64,000 nt of DNA from Tribonema minus (GCA_017506865.1 JAFCMP010000026.1:310001-374000); one strand, 5' to 3'. Shown: positions 52,901 through 62,264, counted from the first letter of the stretch. Numbers and translations are program-made. The notes: generated by a model not told the origin, from the letters alone.

Positions 52901-53374
52901 GATGTCTTGTTGTTATGTTCTCGCTGCACATCGATCGGGCTCATGTGTGCGTTTTGCCTGCTGTGCTGCCCTGCCCTCGACTCTTGTGTTGTTATGCGCG
53001 CAAACCCGAAGACTAAAGTCGTGCACGGTGCAGCCCCACAGCTGCACCGTCTCGGTGATAGATCAGCACCAATTCCGCACCAAGTGCGGCACTGCGGACC
53101 GCACGGTGGAGCCCCGGTGCTGCACATCGAGATGTTTCATTGTCCTAACGTACTAAGTCCATGGGACGATCATGGATGCATGGATGCAATTGCAGATACG
53201 ACATGAAGTGTGAAATGCCCAGTGCCCGTGTCCCTTGGTTTGCACAAGAACACATTGCAGTTAAGCCAAGCAACGCGCACGTGCCAGCGGTAGAACTCTC
53301 ACCTGCTCCATGTGTACACAACGAAACGGAGTCAAGCAATCACTCAAGTGCTCTCCATTGCATGCCGCACAAAC
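49990..53374. other. Inner part of right arm: no recognised gene
   Basis: The counterpart of 3137-6512. Shared frames are 52389-52757, 51395-51730, 50449-50703 and, on the other strand, 50491-50733. One frame (52741-53127 minus, 128 aa) is longer here because a stop in the left arm is CAA. Around 50810-51290 it is homologous to 9310-9985. No domain is recognised. Confidence 0.5.
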
Positions 53375-53379
53375 ATTGC
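53375..53379. repeat. Copia target-site duplication (left)
   Basis: attgc, repeated exactly at 58236-58240. The left arm has a single copy (gcaat near 2430) with uninterrupted flanks. Confidence 0.93.
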
Positions 53380-53670
53380 TGTTGGAATGAGGAAGTGACC
53401 GGTCAGGGACGCCCACAGGCAGGGCAGACAGAAGAGACCATAGAGAGTCGCACTGCTGAGAATGTGAAGTGAACTAGGACAGCTGGGCAAGCAAAACATG
53501 TCCTAAGAAGGAACCAGCTCTGGAGAGCAACATAAAATGTGCCAGAAAATGTGGGGAGGCCCAGAACTATCTGAAGAATAAGCTGTGACCCTGCACTGCA
53601 TAACTGTAGCCAGTGATAACCCTGTATGACCTACTTAACAGCAGACCTATGAGAGCCTGCTATTCCGACA
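53380..53670 (-). repeat. Copia 3' LTR
   Basis: 291 bp, from tgttggaatgagg to tattccgaca on the plus strand. It is 98% identical to the LTR at 57945-58235. Confidence 0.95.
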
Positions 53671-53680
53671 CCCCCTCTCA
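53671..53680 (-). promoter_or_regulatory. Copia polypurine tract
   Basis: On the minus strand tgagaggggg lies directly before the 3' LTR. A near copy of this word and its context lies at 53789-53808. Confidence 0.75.
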
Positions 53681-53887
53681 GGCCGAAATGAGGGCTGCAA
53701 GCCAAGTGACTCTGCTGATATAGAAAGCGTATGAGTGCATGAGCACTGCTGCAAGTGGAACTGGCACTACAGTCGAACTGTGGCTTACCCCCTCTCAGGC
53801 CAAAATGAGGCCTGATGAAATGATAGAAACTACAAGCTTTTGCAAGCCTGATAGCAAAAAACAAATCTGTCAATTGACTCCCCCCAT

Positions 53888-54202
53888 TTACCCCTCTGTG
53901 AAGATGGCAGCGGTAAGCTCGCGCAGCACACCGCCACTTACACCCTTGGTCAAGCTATCGGCCAGCTGCTTTGTGGTGTTGATGTACTCCAGGCGGACGG
54001 TGCCGTGGTTGATGTGGTGGCGAATGTGGTGATACTTAGTATCAATGTGCCTGGTGCGGCGGTGGTGCATGGGGTTGTAGGCAAGCTTGATTGCGCCTTG
54101 GTTGTCCTCAAAGATGGTAGTGGCTGCCGTCTGAGGAATGCCAATGTCTTTGAGCAGTTGGCGAAGGAAAATGGCCTCGTTGGCGGCCTCTGTGAGCGCC
54201 AT
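53888..54202 (-). CDS. Copia RNase H C-terminal part
   Basis: The frame continues the RT/RNase H frame past a TAA at 54203-54205. It begins ALTEAANEAIFLRQLLKDI and contains IFEDNQGAIKLAYNP, then HIDTKYHHIRHHI, and ends near LADSLTKGVSGG. These are the conserved RNase H end motifs of copia elements. The stop replaces the Tyr of the usual EAEYMAL junction, so it is a point nonsense mutation. Confidence 0.85.
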   Translation of the reverse strand: MALTEAANEAIFLRQLLKDIGIPQTAATTIFEDNQGAIKLAYNPMHHRRTRHIDTKYHHIRHHINHGTVRLEYINTTKQLADSLTKGVSGGVLRELTAAIFTEG

Positions 54203-55309
54203 TTACTCCGCCTCTGTGGACGACAGTGCCACAGATTGCTGAAGGCGAGAGCACCACGAAACGGCGGCGGCACCAAGCAGGAAGATGTAGCCTGTTCTAG
54301 AGCGGCGCGTGTCGAGGTTGCCGGCGTGGTCGGCCTCGCAGTAGCCAAAGAGATCTAGGCTGGGCGCTGCCGAAAAGTGAAAGTTGAGGTTGAGGTTGGT
54401 TGTGCCGTTGAGGTAGCGGAAGATGCATGTGCACGCCTGCCAGTGGGCCCTGTTGGGCTTGTGCATGAAGCGCGAAACTTCGCGTACGGCGTTGCTGATG
54501 TCGGGTCTGGTGGCGATCGCCAGGTAGAGAAGCGACCCAACTGCGCTGCAGTAGGGCACTGACGCCATGAAAGCTGAGTCACCTGTTGAAGTAGGCGCCA
54601 TGCCCTCAGAGAGGGGCGCGTCAGCGGAAGGAGTGACAACCGCTTTGCTGTCGGCAAAGCCGAACTTGCTGATGATGGCCATGGTGTAGTTGCGCTGATC
54701 CATGGTGAGCAGGTTACGCGAGCGATCGCGGTTGATGTGGATGCCGAGGAAGTACTCGAGCTGACCCAGGTCCTTGATGTTGAAGTCCCTGCCAAGGGCT
54801 GACTTGAAGCGGCGAAGCAGCTCAGCTGAGTCGCCGGCAAGGATGATGTCGTCGACGTAGACAAGGGCGATCATGAAGCCGTCGATGCCGTTATAGTTGT
54901 ACAGGCAGTTGTCGACTGCTGACCGTATGAAGCCAGCCTTCTCGAGCCAAGTGTTGAGGAGAGAGTTCCAGTTGCGAGGAGACTGCTTGAGGCCGTAAAG
55001 GCTGCGGCGCAACTTGTATACGAGCTGCTTGCCTGTGGCAGATGTCTCCTCGTAGCCGAATGGTATGGCGGCATAGATGTCCTCGTCAACCGGCGCGTTA
55101 AGGAACGCCGTGTCCACATCCAGCTGCTCGAGCTCCCAGTCGTGGTATGCTGCTGCTGCAAGCAAAGTGCGCACGCTGGTGATGGTGGCGACTGGAGCGT
55201 AGGTGTCAAAATAGTCGACCCCCTCCTGCTCAGTAAAGCCCTGAACAACGAGGCGGGCCTTGTAGCGGACGACCTCGCCCGCAGAGTTGACTTGGTTTTG
55301 AAAATCCAC
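54203..55309 (-). CDS. Copia reverse transcriptase and RNase H N-terminal part
   Basis: The motifs in order are YKARLVVQGFTEQEGVDY, LEQLDVDTAFLNAPVDE with the first catalytic Asp, LVYKLRRSLYGLKQSPRNW, IALVYVDDIILAG with the YVDD active site, and IKDLGQLEYFLGIHI. RNase H starts around DLFGYCEADHAGNLDTRRS and VALSSTEAE before the stop. The true upstream coding sequence (KWIFKTK) is in the frame 54871-55383, so a one-base shift lies near 55295-55305. Confidence 0.9.
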   Translation of the reverse strand: MDFQNQVNSAGEVVRYKARLVVQGFTEQEGVDYFDTYAPVATITSVRTLLAAAAYHDWELEQLDVDTAFLNAPVDEDIYAAIPFGYEETSATGKQLVYKLRRSLYGLKQSPRNWNSLLNTWLEKAGFIRSAVDNCLYNYNGIDGFMIALVYVDDIILAGDSAELLRRFKSALGRDFNIKDLGQLEYFLGIHINRDRSRNLLTMDQRNYTMAIISKFGFADSKAVVTPSADAPLSEGMAPTSTGDSAFMASVPYCSAVGSLLYLAIATRPDISNAVREVSRFMHKPNRAHWQACTCIFRYLNGTTNLNLNFHFSAAPSLDLFGYCEADHAGNLDTRRSRTGYIFLLGAAAVSWCSRLQQSVALSSTEAE

Positions 55310-55467
55310 TTGGTGCCGATGGCGTCGCGGCCGGAGGGGAGCTCAACTACGTCCCACGTGTGGTTGTTGACGAGAGCTGCCATTTCCTCGTGCCACTGGA
55401 CGGCCTGCTGCCACTTGTCGCTGTCTGGCGATGCGATGGCCTCATTGTAAGATGTTGGGTCGCCGAG
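55298..55467 (-). pseudogene. Copia segment between integrase and reverse transcriptase, split by stop and frameshift
   Basis: After a TAA at 55468-55470 the integrase frame continues with LGDPTSYNEAIASPDSDKW and NHTWDVVELPSGRDAIGTKW, the usual start of copia RT. It is then lost through a one-base shift into the frame of 54203-55309. Confidence 0.8.
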
Positions 55468-57096
55468 TTAAGCGCCCAGGAATGCCATCTCCGTCGGCGT
55501 CGCCTCCACGGCCAGGTTGGCCGCAGGTTGAAAGCGAATGGGCTGCGACGTCTCGCGGCGGGGGTAGCGCCTGTCAGCTGCTGCAGCAGGAGGCAAGGGA
55601 GGCAAGAGCGGCGCAGGCGGCGCCAGCGGCGCCGGCGACGGCGCCAGCGGCGCCGGCGACAGCGATGCCAGCGGCGCTGGAGCCGCCGGTGGTGCTGGTG
55701 CGGCAGTTGAAGTTGACGTTGCTGCAATATCGTCATCTTCATCAGAATCGCCCTCCTCCTGCTCCAAGACACCCAGCAGATCGCCAGGCTGGAGCTGCTC
55801 CTTCCCCAGTGTGGCCTCGTGGAACACCACGTGCAGAGACTCCATTACCTGCCGTGTCTTGGGGTTGAAGATGCGGTAGGTCCCCTCCGGCTTGTTGACC
55901 GCATAGCCGACGAACACGCACTCAATGGCACGAGCGTCGAGCTTGCTCCTCTGCGGCTTGGGCACGTGCAGGAAGCATGTCGAGCCGAACACGCGAAGGT
56001 GGTCGATGCTGGGCTTGGAGCCGGTGAGTACCTCGAAAGGCGTGAGGTCGCCCAGCGCCGAGTGGGGAGTCCTGTTGTACAGGTAGCACAACGTGTTGAT
56101 CGCCTCGGCCCACAGAAATAGAGGGGTCTTGGCGTGCTGAAGCATGCAGCTGGCATGCTGAACGATGGTCTGTAACGCCCTCTCCGCCTTGCCGTTCAGC
56201 TGCTGCGTGTGCGAGGGAGCAAGCTGATGCACAATGCGAAGCTCCAGGCAACGATCGTCGAAAGCCGCCTCGAACTCGCCACCGCAATCCGTGCGAATGG
56301 CCTTGAGCGGCAGCTCCGAAGGAACCGACACGCGCTTGATGAAGTGGTTGAGGCCGTCGCGTGCAGAGGTCGCCTCTTTGGTGCGGTGGAATGTCACAGT
56401 TGCAACTGCCGCGTAACTGTCGATGACAATCTGTGCGTACTTGGCTCCGCCGACACTGACCGTGGGAAATGGCCCGATGAAGTCGGAGTGAGCCAGCTCC
56501 AACGGCCCCGAGGCTGGCGAGTCTGTGCACTTGCTGATTAAGGCGCGACGGCTCTTCCCCAGCTCGCAGCTAGCGCAGTCAGCTGGCGTGCCCGTGACCG
56601 GGACATCTAGTTGACGTGCCAGCTGTAGTGCTGACTGATGGCCAATGTGGCCAAGCCGCTGATGAAGCAGGTTGACGTCGATGGCCGCGAGGTTTGCCGA
56701 CTCCTCCTGCGTGCGGACAAAAGTCAAAGCCCACAGCTCTTGGGCGTTCCTGTGAAAGGGCAAGAAGAGATCGCCCATGCTCGCACCTGCCTTCTTTTTG
56801 CCGAAGGTGAACTCGGCTCCGCGGGCGACGGCCTTGTTGACTGAAAAGAGGTTGACCGACCCCATGCTGGGCACGACGAGGACGTCGTAGAAGGTGACGG
56901 GCTGATCGCCGATAAAACCGGGTATGTCGCCCTTCTCGGTGGCCTGAGCTACGCCGTCCATGGTGGTGACGGCGGCTGAATACGGCCGCCTATTGACCAT
57001 GCCTACTGTTGAGGAGGTCATGTGGCTAGTGCAGCCAGAATCGACAGTCCAGTCCTCGACATCAGAGGAGGACGTCTGCGGCATGATGGCCGCCAT
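55468..57096 (-). CDS. Copia protease and integrase
   Basis: The protease has WTVDSGCTSHMTS with its Asp at residue 19 (DSG). The GAG-pre-integrase zinc segment is LLHQRLGHIGHQSALQL through CASCELGKSRR. The integrase core has HSDFIGPF (Asp205), RTDCGGEF (Asp270) and NGKAERAL (Glu305), an intact D,D-35-E. After the core comes HLRVFGSTCFLHVPK, KLDARAIECVFVGY and a Pro/Ala-rich linker. The first in-frame Met is downstream of the expected gag junction; the last 24 bases before it are open in this frame, so gag and pol are out of register by one base near 57100-57125. Confidence 0.9.
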   Translation of the reverse strand: MAAIMPQTSSSDVEDWTVDSGCTSHMTSSTVGMVNRRPYSAAVTTMDGVAQATEKGDIPGFIGDQPVTFYDVLVVPSMGSVNLFSVNKAVARGAEFTFGKKKAGASMGDLFLPFHRNAQELWALTFVRTQEESANLAAIDVNLLHQRLGHIGHQSALQLARQLDVPVTGTPADCASCELGKSRRALISKCTDSPASGPLELAHSDFIGPFPTVSVGGAKYAQIVIDSYAAVATVTFHRTKEATSARDGLNHFIKRVSVPSELPLKAIRTDCGGEFEAAFDDRCLELRIVHQLAPSHTQQLNGKAERALQTIVQHASCMLQHAKTPLFLWAEAINTLCYLYNRTPHSALGDLTPFEVLTGSKPSIDHLRVFGSTCFLHVPKPQRSKLDARAIECVFVGYAVNKPEGTYRIFNPKTRQVMESLHVVFHEATLGKEQLQPGDLLGVLEQEEGDSDEDDDIAATSTSTAAPAPPAAPAPLASLSPAPLAPSPAPLAPPAPLLPPLPPAAAADRRYPRRETSQPIRFQPAANLAVEATPTEMAFLGA

Positions 57097-57944
57097 GAAC
57101 CCAACATATTGGGTTTGCTGTTATTGTTACCTTTCCCCCCTCTGCCGTCACCGTGGCCACGACCGCCTCCATTGCGGCCGCCCTTCCTGGAGCTCCTCGG
57201 GGTCCAACCGAGAGGTTTGCCGTGAAGAAGGAAACACTTGTCGACCGTGTGGCTCAACTTCTTGCAATGCGTGCAAGATGGCTTGTCCTGGCCAGCGGCA
57301 AGGGCGGCCTGCGACGAGCTGCTGCCGCCGGAGGCAACAACCCTGCGCCTGTAGAATGCCTGCAGGCGAAATTGTAGCTCCTCTAGGGAGATGCTGTCCA
57401 GCTCCGGCTCGACTTGAGTGACGACCTCGGAGTAGAGCACGGGCAGTTTGCTGACGATGTGGGAATTGAAGTCCTCGTCGGTGGTGGTAACACCGTTGTC
57501 AAGCAGCTGCCTCTTGATGTAGTCAAGACCCATGATGAAATCGTCAGGGTCCTGATCCGCAGACATGACTGCAGCTGCAAAGAGCCGCCTGAGTTCATGC
57601 TTGCGAGATGATGACTTCGCCTCGTGCTTGTTGACGAGAGCTTTCCATGCGCGAGCCGCACGATCAACGCCATGCGGTATCCTGTCGACGAGGTAGAAGG
57701 CCCCCTCCGAACAGCTCATGACGAGTTCGGCATATGCTCGCTTCTCTAAAGCTAAGCGCGCTTCCTTGTCATCGTCGCTGAGAGCGTCGCGCACGTCAGT
57801 GGCCAATGAACTGGTTAACACTGCATCTGTGCCGATCAAATCTGCTCTAGCGAGAAACTTGCCTGACCACTGCCTCCAGTTGGTGGTTGTGCCATCGAAC
57901 TGAGGCAGCCGTAGAACGTCCTTGACACCAGTCGGTGTGACCAT
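57018..57944 (-). CDS. Copia gag with zinc knuckle
   Basis: The ATG at 57944 directly follows the CA end of the 5' LTR. The protein starts MVTPTGVKDVLRLPQFDGTT, with the WRQWSGKF motif typical of copia gag (UBN2-like), then DDFIMGLDYIKRQLLDNG and VVTQVEPELDSISLEELQ. A CCHC knuckle CTHCKKLSHTVDKC and a Gly/Arg-rich tail follow. The frame is open for 308 codons and is the best-preserved part of the element. Because the ATG touches the LTR, little room is left for a primer-binding site, and no clear tRNA match is seen. Confidence 0.88.
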   Translation of the reverse strand: MVTPTGVKDVLRLPQFDGTTTNWRQWSGKFLARADLIGTDAVLTSSLATDVRDALSDDDKEARLALEKRAYAELVMSCSEGAFYLVDRIPHGVDRAARAWKALVNKHEAKSSSRKHELRRLFAAAVMSADQDPDDFIMGLDYIKRQLLDNGVTTTDEDFNSHIVSKLPVLYSEVVTQVEPELDSISLEELQFRLQAFYRRRVVASGGSSSSQAALAAGQDKPSCTHCKKLSHTVDKCFLLHGKPLGWTPRSSRKGGRNGGGRGHGDGRGGKGNNNSKPNMLGSWRPSCRRRPPLMSRTGLSILAALAT

Positions 57945-58235
57945 TGTTGGAATGAGGAAGTGACCGGTCAGGGACGCCCACAGGCAGGGCAGACAGAAGA
58001 GCCTATAGAGAGTCGCACTGCTGAGAATGTGAAGTGAATTAGGACAGCTGGGCAAGCAAAGCATGTCCTAAGAAGGAACCAGCTCTGGAGAGCAACATAA
58101 AATGTGCCAGAAAATGTGGGGAGGCCCAGAACTATCTGAAGAATATGCTGTGACCCTGCACTGCATAACTGTAGCCAGTGATAACCCTGTATGACCTACT
58201 TAACAGCAGACCTATGAGAGCCTGCTGTTCCGACA
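57945..58235 (-). repeat. Copia 5' LTR
   Basis: The 291-bp partner of 53380-53670. On the minus strand it begins TGTCGGAACAG and ends TTCCAACA. Confidence 0.95.
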
Positions 58236-58240
58236 ATTGC
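58236..58240. repeat. Copia target-site duplication (right)
   Basis: attgc, an exact match to 53375-53379. Confidence 0.93.
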
Positions 58241-58687
58241 GTCCCATGTGTGCAACGCTGGACGACACTTCTCATCACTGACAAAGCATTTAATTTAGCA
58301 GCAGGCGCAGTGTGCATAAGTGCGATCTGATATGAACCACCAGCAGCAGCCTCAATCACGACCACATCCTCAAGACCGCCGAGCCATGACATGCGGGCAA
58401 CAGCGCACATCAGACTCAACTGAAAGAGCTCTTGCTTATCCCCGGTACAGTGACCTGAATGGCAGTGTGATACTCAGGTACCAGCAGTTACAGTACTGCA
58501 ACCTCCTCATGCGGGTGAGCAGACTCATCCGTGAGAGTGCTTGACGGCTTCAGACTCAGTGACGCAACTGCCGCGTGCACAACACCATCCACAATGTGAC
58601 ACGTGGAGGCTTTCAATACTGCCAGATTGCCGAATGAGTCTGGCAGACTGATGAGCCTCATGCCCTCTCTGCTGCGTCCGTGTGCAG

Positions 58688-58759
58688 GTTGCTGGCAATG
58701 CGGCCAACATCGCGATGGCCATCGCAGGCTCAGTGGGCAAACGCGCCCTGCAATTGTGA
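58688..58759 (+). CDS. Possible terminal exon with a short hydrophobic segment (right copy)
   Basis: The same 24-codon exon as at 1895-1966 (VAGNAANIAMAIAGSVG, stop TGA), preceded by a gtgtgcag acceptor. Conservation in both arms is not evidence of function, because the arms are young enough to share everything. No gene model. Confidence 0.25.
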   Translation, partial: VAGNAANIAMAIAGSVGKRALQL

Positions 58760-59589
58760 GTAGTGGCCTATGAGCGTCATTGGTGCCTGTCGTTCAAGTG
58801 CCTGGTTGGGTGCATGACTATTCGTCGTTCACATTGTAGCTTTGAGGGCATGTCCGATTGATCCAGTTGTGTCAAGGTGCAACGACCGTGTGTCCAACCT
58901 CTTTCCTTAGCAGTGCCGCCCTCGGGAGCTCAAAATTGCGTATCTGACCGGATCTGTATCCTGCACATGTGCATTGCATCATTTGGCGCCAATGAGTTAA
59001 GTGGTACTACATAGTATTACCCAGTGCTGATGTGTTGAAATTTATGGTGAAACCATTGCAATGCAGTTTCTGTGCGTTGGGATCGTAGTGGAAGAAGGGA
59101 CGGAGAGCACTACAGCCGCTGAAGCGTATGCCCATCAAACCCGATGAATGGAGGTGTGTGATGAATGCGTTCGCGGCTGCTGCGCACAGGATGTCATCGA
59201 TGCTGGAGCAGGTGCTACTTGCCGCTGCGCTTGTGCACCTGCCTTACTGCAACCACCGTATCATGCCTGGACCACTGTAACAGTTACAGTGTGCACACCG
59301 CATCGCGCGCTCCAGCTCGTCGTCGTAGAGGATACCAGCAGGACCTGTACGCGCCGCGCAGTGCAGCAGCACAGCACTGCACAGCGCTGCGCCTCGCAGA
59401 CGGTGATACTGCTGTGTACACGGGCCAGCACTGCTAAAGTGCCTTTCCTCAAGACTCTGGAAGTGAAGTCAACGTGCATCGAGCCCTCACGTCATGAGAC
59501 GCATGTTATGCAAACCTTTCAACTTCATGTATGCATACTTGCGTTCTGTGCATAGGTGCGCACCTCAATCATACAATGGCGCGGTGGCA

Positions 59590-60840
59590 TCAAAATATGC
59601 CTCCATGCGCAGCGCAGCTGCCGCCCGCGGGCGCTTTGACGTCCTCGATCTCATTCTCCTCGCTCTCCGCTGCAGCGACATCTGCCACGGCTGGTTGAAC
59701 TGGCAATGGCGTCGGTCTCTGGGGGAGCGCATCTGTGTAAGCGACATTGCACGCGGCCAGGAACTTTGCTGTAGAGGGAAGGTTTGAATTCGGTACGCAG
59801 CGCCGCGTCCACTCACTCATCTGCTTGCTGGTGGTCTTGGCGCTGCCGTACAGAGCGAGGGTAAGCCCCACATACAGAGCCCTGACGTCAGAGAATGAAC
59901 TGGAGGCCACCCCCAACACAGTCTTGGCCGCAGTGTTTGCGCTCTTGCAGAAGCGCGAGTTAATGTTCTTGCACGACGCCGCTGACGCCACCTGTTTCAT
60001 GCTCCGTAGCCGTTTGAGCCCGTTGAGAAAGCTGTGGGATCCGCACAGCAGTAGAATCACTTCCGTTTTGCTGCTTGGGCTGGCCTGGAAGAGTACCCAC
60101 GGGTATGGTGCACGCTCGCGCTCCCTCTCCGCAGTGCTGAACTGGCCCGTTGCCATCAGTTCGGCCAGGCTGCGGCCGCACATGAACGCCAACGCGCACA
60201 CCAGCTCAAACACCTTGGGGCGAGAGTAGTCTACCGTTGCCAGCATGTCGTCCATCAGAGCTCGCGCCGCGACACTCAATCTTTCGGCGGCACAACCATT
60301 ACCCCGCGTGTGAAGCTGCTGTGTCATAGCCCGGCCATCAACTGTCGGCGCTGATGCTGACGCTGCCGCCACTGTGCCTGCCGGCGAACCAGGCAGCTCT
60401 GCCGACTCGGGCACCTGCACGAGGTCCGCCAACATGCGGTTCACGACGACGCTGCCGGTGTAAGACTTTGCCGGGGTCTGCTCAAAGCGTCCGCTCGCCT
60501 TGAGGTTGCGTTGATTGCAGATGCTTAGCGCATCGAAGGCGATGACGCGCACCTTAATTCGCCCTGCCCATGCTCTTTCCTCACGGCCTGTGGCGCCGCG
60601 CGCCATTTGCTCTGCGCGCTCGACGACCTCGTTCAGTCCCGCCTTGTAGGCGCTGCTGTTCTTGACCACGTCATCGCCATAGTTCTTGCGCCGTGTGCGC
60701 CTTACGCACAGAGTGTCGTCGTGACAGATGTCGGGGCGGTGCTGCTGCAGGCAACCGGTTACTACCTTGGGGTCTCTTAGACTATCCTTCCGCAGCAATT
60801 CGGCAAGCGCTAGTGAAGTCATGTGCCGTGGTGATCGCAT
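59590..60840 (-). CDS. Telomere-resolvase-like tyrosine recombinase (intact copy)
   Basis: A 416-residue frame from the ATG at 60840 to the stop at 59590-59592. The catalytic layout follows protelomerases. Box I is FMCGRSLAELMATGQFS (Arg223). A beta strand YPWVLFQASPSSKTE carries a candidate catalytic Lys258. VILLLCGSHSFLNGLKRLR matches the strand-plus-helix after it. Box II is SFSDVRALYVGLTLAL (Arg320). The C-terminal helix AACNVAYTDALPQ carries the candidate nucleophile Tyr368. The 30-odd residues after it are acidic. Residues 60-200 would be the DNA-clamping N-terminal domain and include a low-complexity Ala/Ser stretch. Enzymes of this family cut palindromes and reseal them as hairpins; whether this one does so is inference. 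It is the best-preserved single gene in the window and sits at the outer end of the inverted repeat. Confidence 0.65.
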   Translation of the reverse strand: MRSPRHMTSLALAELLRKDSLRDPKVVTGCLQQHRPDICHDDTLCVRRTRRKNYGDDVVKNSSAYKAGLNEVVERAEQMARGATGREERAWAGRIKVRVIAFDALSICNQRNLKASGRFEQTPAKSYTGSVVVNRMLADLVQVPESAELPGSPAGTVAAASASAPTVDGRAMTQQLHTRGNGCAAERLSVAARALMDDMLATVDYSRPKVFELVCALAFMCGRSLAELMATGQFSTAERERERAPYPWVLFQASPSSKTEVILLLCGSHSFLNGLKRLRSMKQVASAASCKNINSRFCKSANTAAKTVLGVASSSFSDVRALYVGLTLALYGSAKTTSKQMSEWTRRCVPNSNLPSTAKFLAACNVAYTDALPQRPTPLPVQPAVADVAAAESEENEIEDVKAPAGGSCAAHGGIF

Positions 60841-61560
60841 ACCAACATTTTTTTACTGGTGGAAGTGGTGATCGCACCACTGGTCCGGTGCGCTGCAGCA
60901 CAGGCGTGCTTCTTGCCCTGCACGGCACGGGCGCGGTGGTCTTTCTGAAGGATGCGGTGCGGTACAATGGGGCCTGTGAGGGCATCAACCAAGTCGACAG
61001 TGTATCACCATCATATTCCCATGTGCACTTGCCAGACTGAGTGAGGTGGCAAGTGCACGGTCCTGCAATAAGGCTGCTGCTGTTGGGCATTAGCGGGCTC
61101 TGCATTAGGCATCAGCCCGGACGGGCAAGAAGATGCGGCTACCAGCAGTGGGGCGTTAGTCGCCTTTTGAGAGCGACAAGTATGCATTCCACGCAGTGCG
61201 GCACTCATCAGCCCTGGCCATCCCCCTGCCGCGAAGAAGGGCGCCAGAAGAGAAGCACCAAAAGCACTATCTCGCCCTGTCAGTGACCAGGGCGCGAAAA
61301 GCCCAGGTGGAGAGGGCACCCGCTGAGACCGTGCCAGCTGCGGCGCGGCGCTCCACAGCGGCCCTCCAGGAGCAGGGCATGTGCAGCACTTGGTGCAGCA
61401 CCATAATCAGCAGCAGCAGTGTGAGGTGTGCTCTGGGACCGTGGCTTCACCTGCGACTTTGCTGAGCTCAGCAGTCTCTGTGTCCGTTTCACAGCAGGCA
61501 CGACTGTCACGCACTGGCAGTGTATCTGGTCCGCTCGAACTTTCCGATTATGCGTATACT
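60841..61560. other. No recognised gene
   Basis: Plus-strand frames to 61040 and 61286 and a minus-strand frame 61011-61319 are short and lack motifs. The stretch around 60857-60892 is locally palindromic (gatcgcaccactggtccggtgcg). Confidence 0.4.
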
Positions 61561-61655
61561 TATGGACTTGTACTTGTAAAGGCACCTACGGAGGCATGGT
61601 GTCCTATGCATTCTCTGGTTCACTTCTATGCAGCAGCCTAGCCTGCACATTGTTC
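61561..61655 (-). mobile_element. 3' tail of the non-LTR retroelement, copy e (diverged)
   Basis: Reading the minus strand, the sequence from the TAG (caggctaggctgctg) to the acaagtccata terminus aligns with the last 90 bp of copies a-d but is clearly diverged. It ends next to gtata, again a GTA word. It is a severely 5'-truncated, older copy. Confidence 0.6.
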
Positions 61656-62264
61656 TGTATTACCAGTTCATTGAACACGTCCCACAAACCGGCCGGGCCC
61701 ACCCTGGTCGCTAAAAATACAAGACCATCAGTTCATCAAACACACTCAGCCTCATGCAAACAGCTGAAGTAGTCGTCCACAGTGACTGTTCGGCACTCAG
61801 CGGCACGCAAACAGCCTGAGTGACAGTGTGTGGTTAGAGACAACTTGAAGGCAAACAATATATTATGTTATTAACAGCAACAGTATGGCAAAACATGGAT
61901 GTGGCGCCCCACAAGAGTGACCACCCCACAGGCGTGCACTGCGCAAGACCCTGCAGAATCTGATGAAAAATGTTTACACCAACACACACGATAAGTTAGG
62001 CGCACTGCATTGATTGCCACGATTGCCATCATGGCTTCGGAGGCTCTACCCGGTACTGGCCTGAGCCCTGACGGGCCAGTGTCATCCGTATGCGCGAGCA
62101 ACAGCACGAAGAGAGTGACTATAACAATGCCAGTGCCAGCCAGAATGGACCTATCGTGCTCGTCGTGTCAAGCAGCAGCAGCTGCTGCAGCAGAAGCAGC
62201 GGTGGCAGCGGCGTACCAGGACGACCCGCCCTGCACAGGCAACCTGACAGAGTCGACAATTGGC
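61656..62264. other. No recognised gene
   Basis: Short frames only, with an Ala-rich stretch near 62160-62215 encoded by gca/gct runs. Confidence 0.4.

Larger units (their letters stand above)
53380..58235 (-). mobile_element. Ty1/copia retrotransposon, complete but mutated (4856 bp)
   Basis: Two 291-bp LTRs with TG/CA ends differ at six positions (about 2%), and a perfect 5-bp target duplication (attgc) flanks the element. The empty site is visible in the left arm. On the minus strand the order is gag, protease, integrase, reverse transcriptase, RNase H, which is the copia order. Two in-frame stops and two frameshifts disable the coding region. Confidence 0.95.
49933..60651. repeat. Right arm of the giant inverted repeat
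   Basis: Reverse complement of 1-6512, interrupted by the copia element at 53380-58235. Without the insertions the arms are about 5856 and 5868 bp. It holds the intact resolvase-like gene at its outer end. Homology cannot be followed past 60651 because the left arm leaves the window. It carries the intact empty site for non-LTR copy a near 53309-53320. Confidence 0.9.

Noticed and set aside
57095..57150. Programmed -1 frameshifting between copia gag and pol
   Set aside because: There is no slippery heptamer in the correct phase, and the pol frame has two stops upstream within the overlap; a one-base deletion near 57110 explains the break more simply, as the element has other mutations.
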